Shown here: piece after piece, positions 33,290 to 44,219 of the stretch
Position numbering within the stretch: position 1 is the stretch's first letter
How the letters are laid out: the number at the start of each line of letters is the position of its first letter
Program-made: the position numbers and the translations under genes
Notes under the pieces: model-generated
The model's input: only the letters and a program-made list of their open reading frames with translations
Database searches by the model: none
What the model was told of the DNA's origin: nothing
Assembly: GCA_009823505.1 (NCBI GenBank)
Contig: VZQC01003035.1
Coordinates: 3,180,673 to 3,244,672 of the forward strand
Source of the DNA: Rhizomys pruinosus
Lineage: Eukaryota > Chordata > Mammalia > Rodentia > Spalacidae
Length of the DNA stretch: 64,000 nucleotides
Direction: 5' to 3'

Positions 33290-35105
33290 TGTTTCTTCTT
33301 TGACACTGTGTACCCCGGGCTGGCTGTGTACCCCGGGCTGGCTGTGTACCCCGGGCTGGTTGTGTATCCTGGGCTGTCTGTGTACCCCGGGCTGTCTGTG
33401 TACCCTGGGCTGGCTGTGTATCCTGGGCTGGCTGTGTATCCTGGGCTGTCTGTGTACCCTGGGCTGGCTGTGTACCCCGGGCTGTCTGTGTACCCTGGGC
33501 TGGCTGTGTACCCCGGGCTGTCTGTGTACCCTGGGATGGCTGTGTACCCCGGGCTGTCTGTGTATCCTGGGCTGTCTGTGTACCTCGGGCTGGCTGTGTA
33601 CACTGGGCTGGCTGTGTACACCGGGCTGTCTGTGTACCCTGGGCTGGCTGTGTACCCCGGGCTGGCTGTGTACCCCGGGCTGGCTGTGTACCCCGGGCTG
33701 GCTGTGTACCCTGGGCTGGCTGTGTACCCCGGGCTGGCTGTGTACCCCGGGCTGGTTGTGTACCCCGGGCTGGCTGTGTACCCTGGGCTGGCTGTGTACC
33801 CCGGGCTGGCTGTGTACCCCGGGCTGTCTGTGTACCTCGGGCTGGCTGTGTATCCTGGGCTGGCTGTGTATCCCGGGCTGGCTGTGTACCCCGGGCTGTC
33901 TGTGTACCCTGGGCTGGCTGTGTACCCCGGGCTGACTGTGTACCCCGGGCTGGTTGTGTACCCTGGGCTGGCTGTGTACCCTGGGCTGGCTGTGTACCCT
34001 GGGCTGGCTGTGTACCCCAGGCTGTCTGTGTACCCCAGGCTGTCTGTGTACCCTGTGCTGGCTGTGTACCTCGCTGTGTACCTCGGGCTGGCTGTGTATC
34101 CCAGGCTGTCTGTGTACCCAGGGCTGGCTGTGTACCCCAGGCTGGCTGTGTACCCCGGGCTGGCTGTGTACCCTGGGCTGGCTGTGTACCCCGGGCTCCC
34201 TGTGTACCCTGGGCTGGCTGTGTATCCTGGGCTGTCTGTGTACCTCAGGCTGGCTGTGTACACCGGGCTGTCTGTGTACCCTGGGCTGGCTGTGTACTCT
34301 GGGCTGGCTGTGTACCCCGGGCTGTCTGTGTACCCTGGGCTGGCTGTGTATCCTGGGCTGTCTGTGTACCTCGGGCTGGCTGTGTACACCGGGCTGTCTG
34401 TGTACCCTGGGCTGGCTGTGTACCCTGGGCTGGCTGTGTACCCCGGGCTGTCTGTGTACCCTGGGCTGGCTGTGTACCCTGGGCTGGCTGTGTACCCCGG
34501 GCTGTCTGTGTACCCTGGGCTGGCTGTGTACCCCAGGCTGGCTGTGTACCCCTGGCTGGTTGTGTACCCTGGGCTGGCTGTGTACCCTGGGCTGGCTGTG
34601 TACCCTGGGCTGGCTGTGTACCCCAGGCTGTCTGTGTACCTCGGGCTGGCTGTGTACCCTGGGCTGGCTGTGTACCCCGGGCTCCCTGTGTACCCTGGGC
34701 TGGCTGTGTATCCCAGGCTGGCTGTGTACCCCATGCTGGCTGTGTACCCTGTGCTGGCTGTGTACCTCGCTGTGTACCTCGGGCTGGCTGTGTACCCCGG
34801 GCTGTCTGTGTACCCAGGGCTGGCTGTGTACCCCAGGCTGCCTGTGTACCCTGGGTTGGCTGTGTACCCAGGGCTGGCTGTGTACCCCAGGCTGCCTGTG
34901 TACCCTGGGTTGGCTGTGTATCCCGGGCTGGGGGGCCGGAGACCCTCTAGAGACTCTTCTTGTCTTTGTCTCGCATCTTGGTGTGGGAGTGCTGGGATTA
35001 CGGTGCCTGCTGCTGGACCTGGCTTCTCCTGGTGCTGGGGATCTGAGTCCAGGCCCCCAAGCTTGCTCAGCAAGCACTAGGCCTACTGAGCTATCTCCCC
35101 AACCC
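33290..35105 (-). mobile_element. B4-type SINE split by a minisatellite
   Basis: Left of the array, 'tttctttgacactgtgta' (33295-33312) matches the reverse B1-like start. Right of it, 'gtgctgggattac' (34989-35001) and 'gctcagcaagcactagg...gagctatctccccaaccc' (35065-35105) match the reverse B1 end and ID-like part of a B4 element. The array between starts and stops inside the B1-like segment. Confidence 0.7.
33306..34930 (+). repeat. 18-bp minisatellite, about 90 copies
   Basis: The unit is ctgtgtaccccgggctgg with variants at a few fixed positions (ccccgg/ccctgg/tcctgg; tggc/tgtc). Because 18 is a multiple of three, several frames stay open; the forward frame reads VYPGLA repeats. The variant 'cctcgctgtgtacctcg', with a shortened unit, occurs at 34069 and 34764, 695 bp apart, pointing to an internal block duplication. 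Confidence 0.96.
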
Positions 35106-35109
35106 AGGA

Positions 35110-36045
35110 TCACACTCTTTGATTGACACAATCTCTGAAAAGATTTTGACAAGGTGCAGATAGGATAAGATTCAATTGAATAGATAAATGGAAGTTTCTG
35201 TGGTCAGTTACATAAGGAGGAAGGTATGGCTGGCCTATCAAGATAAAGAAAAAGAAAAAGAGCTCCAGGGGTGGTCTTATGTGAATGGTATGATTTGGAA
35301 TCCAGTGCACAGTTACATGGCAGTTCCTAAAATGCCATATTTTATATTCATGAATTCATTGAACAAATAATCAAGCACCAGCCATGTGCAGGGAGACTGG
35401 AGGGTGACAAGGTAAACAGACAGTGGCTGGAAGTCTCTTGAGAAAACAAAATTAGGGGACGTAGAGAAAGCTGCCGGGTCAAGAGGCAGCAGCTGGGTGG
35501 AGCTGCCCAAAACTGCGGGGATGAGATGGGCCTGGACCTGGTCTGAGGGCGTGGTGATCCAGAATACTCCGGAATACACAAAGCTTCCACCTGTTCTAGA
35601 CAACACAGATGCTGCTGGAATGTCCGAGATGGGAGAGGAAGTGGCTGTTTATGTCTTAAAGAGACGGGCCCTGCTCACTGTCATGGGGACCCAGTGTGTG
35701 AAGCAGGAGGCAGCTGCCGGAGGCAAGGGTGGCTGGGACTGTGTGGATTTGGGAGGAGAGATTGGACAGACTGTGGAAGACAGACATGTCCCTGTCCCTG
35801 TACTCACTGAGGTAGGTAGAAGCTGTCCTCAGGGTGGCCGACGATGTCTGCGCCCATGCTCTGTGGCTCCAGGGGGCTGGTCTTCAGTGGGGAAACGTCT
35901 GCCAGCTGTCCCTGAAGTTCAGATTCCCCAGGCCAAGCTACTCATTATTACTCCCAAGTTAAGCATTTTTTTAAAAGAATAGGGATTTCAAGGCACTATG
36001 TGTGTGTTCTAAAAACCTACACATTAAGGATGAGGGTAATGAAAA
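35110..36045. other. No gene recognised; possible old repeat piece
   Basis: Mostly unrecognised. 'ttcatgaattcattgaacaa...caagcaccagccatgtgca' (35348-35390) resembles ancient MIR/L2-like sequence, but weakly. A forward frame at 35497-35982 has no known domain. Confidence 0.4.
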
Positions 36046-36049
36046 TAAT

Positions 36050-36251
36050 AGAGGCTGGGGATTTGGTAAACTGGTCTCCACACAAACATGAGGACCTGAC
36101 TTTGATCCCCAGCAGGGATGAGTACGTCTGGGTACAGTAGGGATGTGTACTTATCTTGTCAGTATCGGGGTGGTAGAAACAGGAGGATCCCGGGAACTTG
36201 CTGGGCAGTCAGTCTAGCTGAGTCAGTGAGCTCCAGGTTCAGACACACACA

Positions 36252-36300
<49 letters not shown>
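36050..36300 (+). mobile_element. B4-type SINE with (CA)n
   Basis: ID-like head 'gaggctggggatttggtaaa' then B1-like 'gtgagctccaggttcagaca', ending in (CA)n at 36242-36298. Confidence 0.75.
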
Positions 36301-36301
<1 letters not shown>

Positions 36302-36309
36302 GAAATGAA

Positions 36310-36530
36310 AGGGTAAGGCCAGACGTGATGGTGCATGCACTTGGGAAGCTGAGGCAGGAAAATTGAAAGTTTGAAGTCAGCCTGTGCTACTACCATAACA
36401 AGACCTTATCACAAAAAGTAGGGGAGGAGGAAGAGGAGAAAAAGAAAGGGGGAGAAGAGAGGAGAAGGAGGAAGAAGGGGAGGAGGGAGAGGAAGAGAAG
36501 GAGAAAAGGAAGAAATGGAAGAGTAGGTAT
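36310..36530 (+). mobile_element. Old B1-like SINE with purine-rich tail
   Basis: 'ggccagacgtgatggtgcatg' followed by a short B1 body and a 110-bp GGA/GAA-rich tail. Confidence 0.7.
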
Positions 36531-37190
36531 TCCCCAGGGTACTACTGGTTGCACAAGACAAGACCATCTGGGTAGGACACAGATTTATTTAATTCGAAGA
36601 AAAAAGAGTTCAGAATGCTCACTCCAATCACAGAGGTTTGGATCAGGGAGAAGGGGGCCAGCCTGGCCTGGGACCAGTGCGCCACACATTTGCCTGTGCA
36701 TTAGCAAAAACCTGGCTAAAGTGCAGAGTCTGGGTTAGTAGCTTGTACAGTAACAGCAAGTGACTGCCACTCGGAGTCAGTGGGTCAGACTTTGAGCAGC
36801 AGCCCCTAAGCTGAAGCTCACATTCCCCCCAGGTGCTAGAGGCATGCTGGGAAGAGAGGCCGGAGGGCAGCAGGAAGTGCACCCAGGGGAACAAGGAAGC
36901 TGGAAATTTCACATAATCTTATGAGATTATTACTTTCCCCTTGCCCTCTTCTCACACCTGGGGCACTTGCCCTAATTCCAACTCCAGTGGGAGTTTGGAA
37001 GGAAATTGTATTAGCATTTCCTGAAATGTTTGTCTGACGTCTGCAACATAAACTTCTGTCACTGATGTGAGGATGGAGATGTGGACCACGTTGGAAAAGA
37101 AGGGCCTGCATGGTGCTGTGTGAACAGAGTGTGTAGTATCAACTCCTTCTTTATTCTGACTTCTTTGCATAAAGGGCCTTGGTACATACC
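36531..37190. other. No gene recognised
   Basis: Several short reverse frames (36643-37111) show no motif I know. Confidence 0.4.
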
Positions 37191-37191
37191 T

Positions 37192-37297
37192 AAGGCTAGC
37201 CTGGTACGTACCTCAGGCTAGCCTGGAACTCATGTTCATCCTTCTGCATCCACTTCCTGGAATGGTGGGATCACAGCAACGTACCAGACACCTGGCT
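37192..37297 (-). mobile_element. B1/B4 SINE fragment
   Basis: 'ggctagcctggaactcatgt...gtgggatcacag' is a degraded reverse B1-like segment. 'cctaaggctagcctggtacgtac' is locally duplicated. Confidence 0.6.
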
Positions 37298-37399
37298 CTA
37301 TTACCTCGCTTATAACCAGCAGCTTTTCCACATGACTGAGATCAGTTAGTAGGAACAGTTATTCCTTACATACTTAACGATGAGAAGCAAGCTTCATAG

Positions 37400-37505
37400 G
37401 TACAGGTTGGCAGATCTCTGAGACCTCAAGGACAGCCTAGTCTATACACCCATTTCCAGACCAGCCAGAGACCCTGTCTTAAAAAAAAAAAAAAAAAAAA
37501 AGAAA
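37400..37505 (+). mobile_element. B1 SINE, 5'-truncated
   Basis: 'gcagatctctgagacctcaagg' to 'gagaccctgtcttaaaa' with a poly-A tail. Confidence 0.75.
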
Positions 37506-37803
37506 AGAAAAAAACAGCAAGATTCAAACATAGCTATTTCAAAGTCTCTTGAACCTTTTCATTTCAACTCACAAAAGAATCAATAGAAACAGAATCATAA
37601 CTGTCACTCAGGAGATGTGAATGCTCTTAAGCCAGAGATGAGGTCAGCGCAGCCACCGTCACTCAGTCAGTGAGCCTGGCCAGGAGGAAACAGTGGCTGT
37701 GTGCTGACTCCAGAGTGACTGTGTCCTTAGAATCTTGTCTTGCATAGGATTCTAGAGTCTGTCTAGGCTGAAAGAATTTGTTCTCAAATAAACACCATGA
37801 CTT

Positions 37804-38053
37804 GGGGCTGAGAGATGGCTCAGTGGTTAAGAGTGCCGATTACTCTTGCAGAGGCCCCGGGATCAATTCCCAGCATCCACATGCCACCTAAGAACCGTCT
37901 TTAAACTGGGAGTGGTGGTGCACACCTTTTCCCAGCACTCAGGAGGCAGAGGCAGGCAGATCTCTGTGAGTTAAAGGCTAGCCTAGTCTACAGAGTGTGT
38001 TCTAGGCCAGCTGGAGCTACAGGGAGACCCTGTCTAAAAAAAAAAAAAAAGAG
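37804..38053 (+). mobile_element. B2 SINE half joined to a B1
   Basis: A B2 head (37804-37903) passes into a B1 (37904-38053). This is the same configuration as at 30485-30765. Confidence 0.87.
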
Positions 38054-38277
38054 GGACTAGAGAGATAGCCTAGCGGTTAAGAGCACTGACTGCTCTTGCA
38101 GAGGACCTGGGTTCGATCCCCAGCACCCACATGGTGGCTGAAAACCGTCTTTGACTCCAGTTCCAGGGGAATCCGACGCCCTCTTCTGACCTCTGCAGCA
38201 TTGCACGACACGTGTGCACAAACCTACACACAGACAGTTACACTCATACACATAAAAAATAAAAATAAATGATACCA
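38054..38277 (+). mobile_element. B2 SINE
   Basis: Complete B2 in the tail of the preceding B1. Confidence 0.93.
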
Positions 38278-38364
38278 TGTCTTTAAAACACTTTTGAAAA
38301 TCCTATTTTCCAATTGACTTTCATTCCATATATTGTAGTAAAAGTGTTTCCAAATATGTTCAGC

Positions 38365-38478
38365 TAAAACGTGTTAGGAGGGGGGGAGGGAAAGGGAAAT
38401 AAGCCTGAACTGAATTGGAAAAAATGTATGAAATGCACAAAGCATCAATAAAAAACTAATTAAAAAAAAAAAAAAAAA
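38365..38478 (+). mobile_element. L1 3'-end fragment (second 3' UTR type)
   Basis: 'gaggggggagggaaaggg' then 'aatgcacaaagcatcaataa' and a poly-A tail. The same end occurs in reverse at 47965-48110. 'aaaacgtgttagga' lies on both sides (about 38367 and 38476), marking a target duplication. Confidence 0.7.
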
Positions 38479-38479
38479 C

Positions 38480-39170
38480 GTGTTAGGAAAGACATGTTTG
38501 TTGAGAGGTGTAGTAAAGGGACCTGGCCAGGCTGCGCCTCCAGGTTCCTCAACCCATACTGGGCCACCATCCATCGCTGCTTTCCATTGGACGGTGTGTG
38601 TTAGTAGTGAATTCCTAATGTCCAAACTTTCTTAGCAAACTGCAATGCCCAATGGAGCCAGGTTGCAGTATCATGTTTTGCCAGTAGGTGATGCTATTCA
38701 ACACCAGATGGAGGGACTGAGGTGTCTATAAAGCACAGGGTCTCCAGCTTTCCACAAGTTCAACAGAACCCAAACAGCTTTAGGGGTGCTGCCACTCACA
38801 CACATTTGCTTTTCCTGCTGTCTAGGAGTCTATGATTTCTGGCAAGTTCCCCCAATTTAATCTGCTTATATCATGTAGCAAGCAACACAACCAGCCACTA
38901 TCATTTGAGCGTCCTCCATGCAACAGGCACTGGGTAAAACCCTAGGTACACAGTAGTCCATAAAGACAAACAAGGTTGCTTTGTAACAGTCAGGATCCAG
39001 TGTTGTACTCTTCAGTTTCCAAAGATTTCTACTAATGAACTTGTTTCCTTCCTTGTTCCTATGCTTGTGTGGGACCCTCTGCCCCTCTGCATGAACTTGG
39101 GCTGGCCTTGAATGTCCACAAAACCATCAGAATGGGATGGAACTAAGGCTTTCTGTTTTCTTTCAGATAG
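38480..39170. other. No gene recognised; MIR/L2-like piece
   Basis: At 38895-38965, 'cctccatgcaacaggcactggg...acacagtagtccataa' resembles an ancient mammalian SINE/LINE tail. The rest is unrecognised. Confidence 0.4.
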
Positions 39171-39175
39171 GTTAG

Positions 39176-41015
39176 ACACTGAAGGACATGGGTCCATCTG
39201 TCTGTCCAGATGTCCAGCCTAGGAAGGTGAGTGATGAGGCCACAGTGGACATGGGTCCATCTGTCTGTCTGGATGTGCAACCCAGGCAGATGAGTGATGA
39301 GGCCACAGTGGACATGTTGAAGGACACGGGTCCATCTGTCTGTCTGATGTCCAGCCCAGGCAGGTGAGTGATGAGGCCACAGTGGACATGTTGAAGGACA
39401 CGGGTCCATCTTTCTGTCCAGATACCCAGCCCAGGCAGGTGAGTGATGAAGCCATAGTGGACATGTTGAAGGACATGGGTCCATCTGTCTGTCTGGATGC
39501 CCAGCCCAGGCAGGTGAGTGATGAGGCCACAGTGGACAAGTTGAAGGACATGGGTCCATCTGTCTGTCTGTCCGGATGCCCAGGCCAGGCAGGTGAGTGA
39601 TGAGGCCATAGTGGACATGTTGAAGGACATGGGTCCATCTTTCTGTCCGTCCGGATGCCCAGCCCAGGCAGGTGAGTGATGAGGCCACAGTGGACATGTT
39701 GAAGGACATGGGTCCATCTGTCTGTCTGATGCCCAGCCCAGGGAAGTGAGCGTTGAGGCCACAGTGGACATGTTGAAGGACACGGGTCCATCTGTCTGTC
39801 TGTCTGATGCCCAGCCCAGGCAGGTGAGTGATGAGGCCACAGTGGACATGTTGAAGGACATGGTTCCATCTGTCTGTCTGTCCGGATGCCCAGCCCAGGC
39901 AGGTGAGTGATGAGGCCACAGTGGACATGTTGAAGAACATGGGTCCATCTGTCTGTCTGTCTGATGCCCAGCCCAGGCAGGTGACTGATGAGGCCACAGT
40001 GGACATGTTGAAGGACATGGGTCCATCTGTCTGTCCGTCCGGATGCCCAGCCCAGGCAGGTGAGTGATGAGGCCACAGTGGACATTTTGAAGGATACAGG
40101 TCCATCTGTCTGTCTGATGCCCAGCCCAGGGAAGTGAGCGTTGAGGCCACAGTGGACATGTTGAAGGACATGGGTCCATCTGTCTGTCTGGATGCCCAGC
40201 CCAGGCAGGTGAGTGATGAGGCCACAGTGGACATGTTGAAGGACATGGTTCCATCTGTCTGTCTGTCCGGATGCCCAGCCCAGGCAGTTGAGTGTTGAGG
40301 CCACCGTGGACATGTTGAAGGACACGGGTCCATCTGTCTGTCCGGATGCCCAGCCCAGGCAGTTGACTGATGAGGCCACAGTGGACATGTTGAAGGACAT
40401 GGTTCCATCTGTCTGTCTGTCCGGATGCCCAGTCCAGGCAGGTGAGTGATGAGGCCACCATGGACATGTTGAAGGACACGGGTCCCTCTGTCTGTCTGTC
40501 CGGATGCCCAGTCCAGGCAGGTGAGTGTTGAGGCCACCATGGACATGTTGAAGGACACGGGTCCACCTGTCTGTCCGGATGCCCAGCCCAGGCAGGTGAG
40601 TGATGAGGCCACAGTGGACATGTTGAAGCACACGGGTACATGTGTCTGTCTGTCCGGATGCCCAGCCCAGGCAGATGAGTGATGAGGCCACAGTGGACAT
40701 GTTGAAGGACACGGGTCCATGTGTCTGTCTGTCCGGATGCCCAGCCCAGGCAGGTGAGTGTTGAGGCCACAGTGGACATGTTGAAGGACATGGGTCCATC
40801 TGTCTGTCTGTCCCGATGCCCAGCCCAGGCAGGTGAGTGTTGAGGCCATCGTGGACATGTTGAAGGACAGGGTCCATCTGTCTGTCTGTCCCGATGCCCA
40901 GCCCAGGCAGGTGAGTGTTGAGGCCACCGTGGACATGTTGAAGGATACGGGTCCATCTGTCTGTCTGTCCAGATGCCCAGCCCAGGCAGGCGAGTGTTGA
41001 GGCCACCGTGGACAT
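39176..41015 (+). repeat. ~79-bp minisatellite, about 24 copies
   Basis: Each unit holds 'catgttgaaggacacggg', a (TCTG)n run of 2-4 copies that sets unit length (about 74-79 bp), 'gatgcccagcccaggcag' and 'gtgagtgatgaggccacag'. The minus strand is stop-free in all three frames, giving frames of more than 600 codons that reflect composition. Most units carry CAGGTGAGTG on the plus strand. Confidence 0.95.
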
Positions 41016-41282
41016 GTTGCACCTGCAGCACTGGTATGGAGAAGAATGGCAGAAACCGAAAACCAGCCTGCCATCCCATGCCACCCGGTCCCTGTCAGCC
41101 CCATGGTCCAAGCTACCTGAGCTGACGTCAGCTTTTCCACTCTTCTCTGCCCAAACATGTTACCCACAAAACCACTGGCATTCTAAGCAGCTGTGTTGTG
41201 TTGTGCTAAGTTCAGGGGTGATAGGATGCAATTGTTAATCACAGCACGTCTGATGGCGGAGATGAATGAAAAATGAACAGCC

Positions 41283-41440
41283 AGGCCGGGCATGGTGAGG
41301 CACGCCTTTAATCCCAGCACTCAGGGGGCAGAGGCAGGTGGATCTTTGTGAGTTCAAGGCCAGCCTGGTCTGCATAGTGAGTTCTAGGACAGCTGGAAAT
41401 ATAAGGGGACCCTGTCTCAAAAAGACCAAAAAAATATATA
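41283..41440 (+). mobile_element. B1 SINE
   Basis: B1 from 'ggccgggcatggtgaggcac' to 'accctgtctcaaaaagacc'. Confidence 0.92.
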
Positions 41441-41629
41441 AATGAATAAACACACATGTCTAATGGATAATGCTAATTAGAAGAGAAGATGTCTAAGTGT
41501 CCTTGGGCACAGAAGTTAGGGAGAACTTCCTGAATGAGGAGATGCCACAGATGGGATATAGCTTTGTCAGAGAAGCATGGGAAGAGTGGAACAAAACACA
41601 TGTTGTCAAGGAGCATGGTAAGCACTGCA

Positions 41630-41925
41630 CACAGGAACGGGGATCACAGTAAACACCGCAGGCAGGAACGGGGATCGCAGGAAGCACCGCACCCAGGAAC
41701 AGGGATGGCAGGAAGCACCGCACCCAGGAACAGGGATGGCAGGAAGCACCGCACCCAGGAACAGGGATGGCAGGAAGCACCGCACGCAGGAACAGCGATG
41801 GCAGGAAGCACCGCACGCAGGAACAGGGATCGCAGGAAGCACCGCACGCAGGAACAGGGATGGCAGGAAGCACCACAGGCAGGAACAAGGAACAGGGATC
41901 GCAGGAAGCACTGCACGCAGGAATA
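41630..41925 (+). repeat. 31-bp minisatellite, about 9 copies
   Basis: Unit built of 'gcaggaagcaccgcac', '(c/g)caggaacagggatg' with CpG-containing variants. A partial 10-bp repeat (ggaacaagga) lies near the right end. All frames open by chance. Confidence 0.94.
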
Positions 41926-41929
41926 AGCG

Positions 41930-42275
41930 GAGACAGAGGCGAGCCTGGAGCCAAGGAGGAAGGAGGAATGCTTTGGGCTTTCTGTCTGAGCCCAGGGAGG
42001 GTGCTAAGGGATCGTTTTACAACAGAAACTAATGTGATAGGACTTGAAAAGGTTTTCTGGGCTCAGTGGGAGGGTTCTGGAAGCGGCCCCTGGTAGATCT
42101 CAGCTCCTGGAAGGCGTATCTCAAGCTGTCAGCCCTGGAGGCACGGGGCTGTCATGAGTTCCTCCAGAGGCTGATGCAAGCGCATTGCAAACTTGTGGGT
42201 ACTGTGAACTACAGACTGAATTCAGAGTCATCCTGCCAATTAGAGAGACTCCAACCCAAAATGAAAAATAAAATA
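41930..42275. other. No recognised feature
   Basis: Single-copy-looking, mixed composition. Confidence 0.45.
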
Positions 42276-42279
42276 AAGG

Positions 42280-42455
42280 TAGACTGGTGGAATATGCCTG
42301 TAATCCCAGCCCTCAGGAGACAGAGGGAGGAGGATTTGTGGTTAGTCTGGCTCTATGGATTAAGTCCAGACAAGCTTGGGGCACAGAGGGGACCCTGTGT
42401 CAAACAAAAACAGAAACAAAAAACTAAATAAATAAATAAATAAAATAAGCATAAA
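42280..42455 (+). mobile_element. Old B1-like SINE
   Basis: 'gtggaatatgcctgtaatcc...gaccctgtgtcaaacaaaaa' then a (TAAA)n tail. Confidence 0.72.
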
Positions 42456-42539
42456 ATAATAATAATCTGGAAAGGTGCTGCAGGGCACAGAGCAGAATCA
42501 CATGCTTCAAGGTCTCTCCAGGAGCCTTCACTTTCCAAA

Positions 42540-42640
42540 CGCAAACCCAGGGTAGTGGATGCAGCTTCGTGGTACAGCACTTGCCCAGTAGCATGGGAGG
42601 CCATGAATCCCATCCCCAGCAATGGGAAATACACAAAGTT
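42540..42640 (+). mobile_element. Possible ID-like SINE fragment
   Basis: 'atgcagcttcgtggtacagc' to 'cccatccccagcaatgggaa' resembles the tRNA-derived ID head; diverged. Confidence 0.45.
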
Positions 42641-42959
42641 GTCTACTCAGGGCATGCATTCACATTGTGCTTCTCAGAGCACGTGCATACTTTTGAGTCT
42701 CGGTTCTTCACCCTAAGAGCTTGTGCTTTCTGAAAGTAGCCCAGGCACCTGCATGGTAAAATGTCTACCAAGAAATTCCAGTCTAAGATCAAATTTGAGA
42801 GCCCATGGTTCAATTTCAACCTTTCTGCCTCCTGTTTTATTTACTTATTTATTTGGGTGTGTTATACACATCTCTATGTACATAACTAGGTGGGTCACGT
42901 GTGTTTGGATGCATAGGGAGATTCTAGATTGACACCAGGTGGCTTCCTTGATTGTTTTT

Positions 42960-43126
42960 CTTTTTTTTTTTTTTTTTTTTTTTTTTTTGAGACAGGGTCT
43001 TCATGTAGCCCCAGCTGTCCTGGAACTTGCTTCATAGACCAGGCTGGCCTCAAACTCACAGAGATCCAATTGCCTCTGCCTCCCAAGTGCTGGACTTAAA
43101 GGTGTGCACCACCATGCCCAGCTTTT
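42960..43126 (-). mobile_element. B1 SINE
   Basis: Reverse B1 beginning with a 29-base T-run. An ID/B4-like remnant continues to about 43208 ('gccacctccccagcccc'). Confidence 0.92.
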
Positions 43127-43209
43127 TTGGTGGGTGCTGAAGACTTAAACTCAGGTCCTTTTGTTTACACAGCAGGCAGACACCATCCTGACAGCCACCT
43201 CCCCAGCCC

Positions 43210-43808
43210 CTCTGCCTGCGATTTAATTCTAAGGAAGCAGAGGTCAAGTCGGTGACCAGGCCTGAGGTCTTACTGTGTATCTCGGAAGCCAGAAAGGCTC
43301 ATCTGTGCTCTGTGAAATCAAAGCAAACCAAGTCAGCTGAGCTCTGCCCTGATCTCTTTGGGCACCACTCACAGCAGACCTAGCCTTCAGGGAGGCTGCT
43401 TGCATCCTCTGGATTATTTATGTTAGGTTCGGTGCAGCCCATCTGAGCCATCTAAGCTCTCCTTCAAGGCCTGGCGGGCAGCCAGAGATGCACTTAGCCT
43501 GGCTTGTGCATTCAGCCATGGCTGCGCTGCTGGTGACAAAGCAGGGATCCCTCTCTCCTTCTGGAGCCTGCTTCTTGCTACATGCCCAGTCAGTGGAACC
43601 AGCCTGCCCAACACCCACTTGCCTGAGAATCTGGGACAGGAACATTTCTGTGGGAACCCTTCACGCCAGCAGCTTCTGTCCCCTGACTTCAGGCTCTCAG
43701 GATCACTGTAGTGATCAGCGGCTGGTGTTTTCTAAGTGCAGTGTAAGGGCTGACGTGCAAGGGGGTTATTTTCAACCACACTGTCTTCTTTCCTTTCCTT
43801 TTTAAAAA
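43210..43808. other. No gene recognised
   Basis: GC-moderate sequence; short frames without known domains. Confidence 0.45.
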
Positions 43809-43811
43809 CGG

Positions 43812-43992
43812 GGAATGGCTCAGTCAGTAAAGAGTTGCTATGCAAGCATGGGGACCTTAATTCAATCTCCAGAACCCATATGAAGTCTGGGTATGACGCT
43901 GGTAGTTGCCGGGCTGGGGAGGTAGAAACAGGCTTGCTAGCCAGTCAGTCTAAACTCAGTGAGCTCCAGGCTAGACTCTGTCTCTGACAAAT
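43812..43992 (+). mobile_element. B4-type SINE
   Basis: ID/tRNA-like head 'gggaatggctcagtcagtaa' with 'tatgcaagcatggggacc', followed by B1-like 'gtgagctccaggctagac'. Confidence 0.75.
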
Positions 43993-44044
43993 ATGGGTGG
44001 CTCTTTAGGAATGACACTCAAGGACGTTCTTTGCCCTCTGCAAA

Positions 44045-44215
44045 AGGGGGTGTGCACACGCACAATTATAAGGGTATTTTGTGTATACACACACAATTAT
44101 AGGGGTATTTTGTGTGCACACACAATTATAGGGGTATTTTGTGTGCACACACAATTATAGGGGTATTTTGTGCGCACACACACACACACACACACAATTA
44201 TAGGGGTATTTTGTA
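44045..44215 (+). repeat. AT/CA minisatellite, 5 copies
   Basis: 'acaattataggggtattttg' recurs five times, separated by CA-rich linkers of varying length; the linker before the last copy has expanded to (CA)9-10. Confidence 0.95.
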
Positions 44216-44219
44216 ATGG

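Noticed and set aside
33221..35152. Frames of about 600 codons (VYPGLA repeats forward; HSQPGV and YTASPG repeats in reverse)
   Set aside because: Explained by an 18-bp tandem repeat of a SINE segment. All overlapping frames are open alike.
39143..41167. Three reverse frames above 600 codons
   Set aside because: The minisatellite simply lacks tta, cta and tca on the plus strand. No known domain, and all three frames are equally open.
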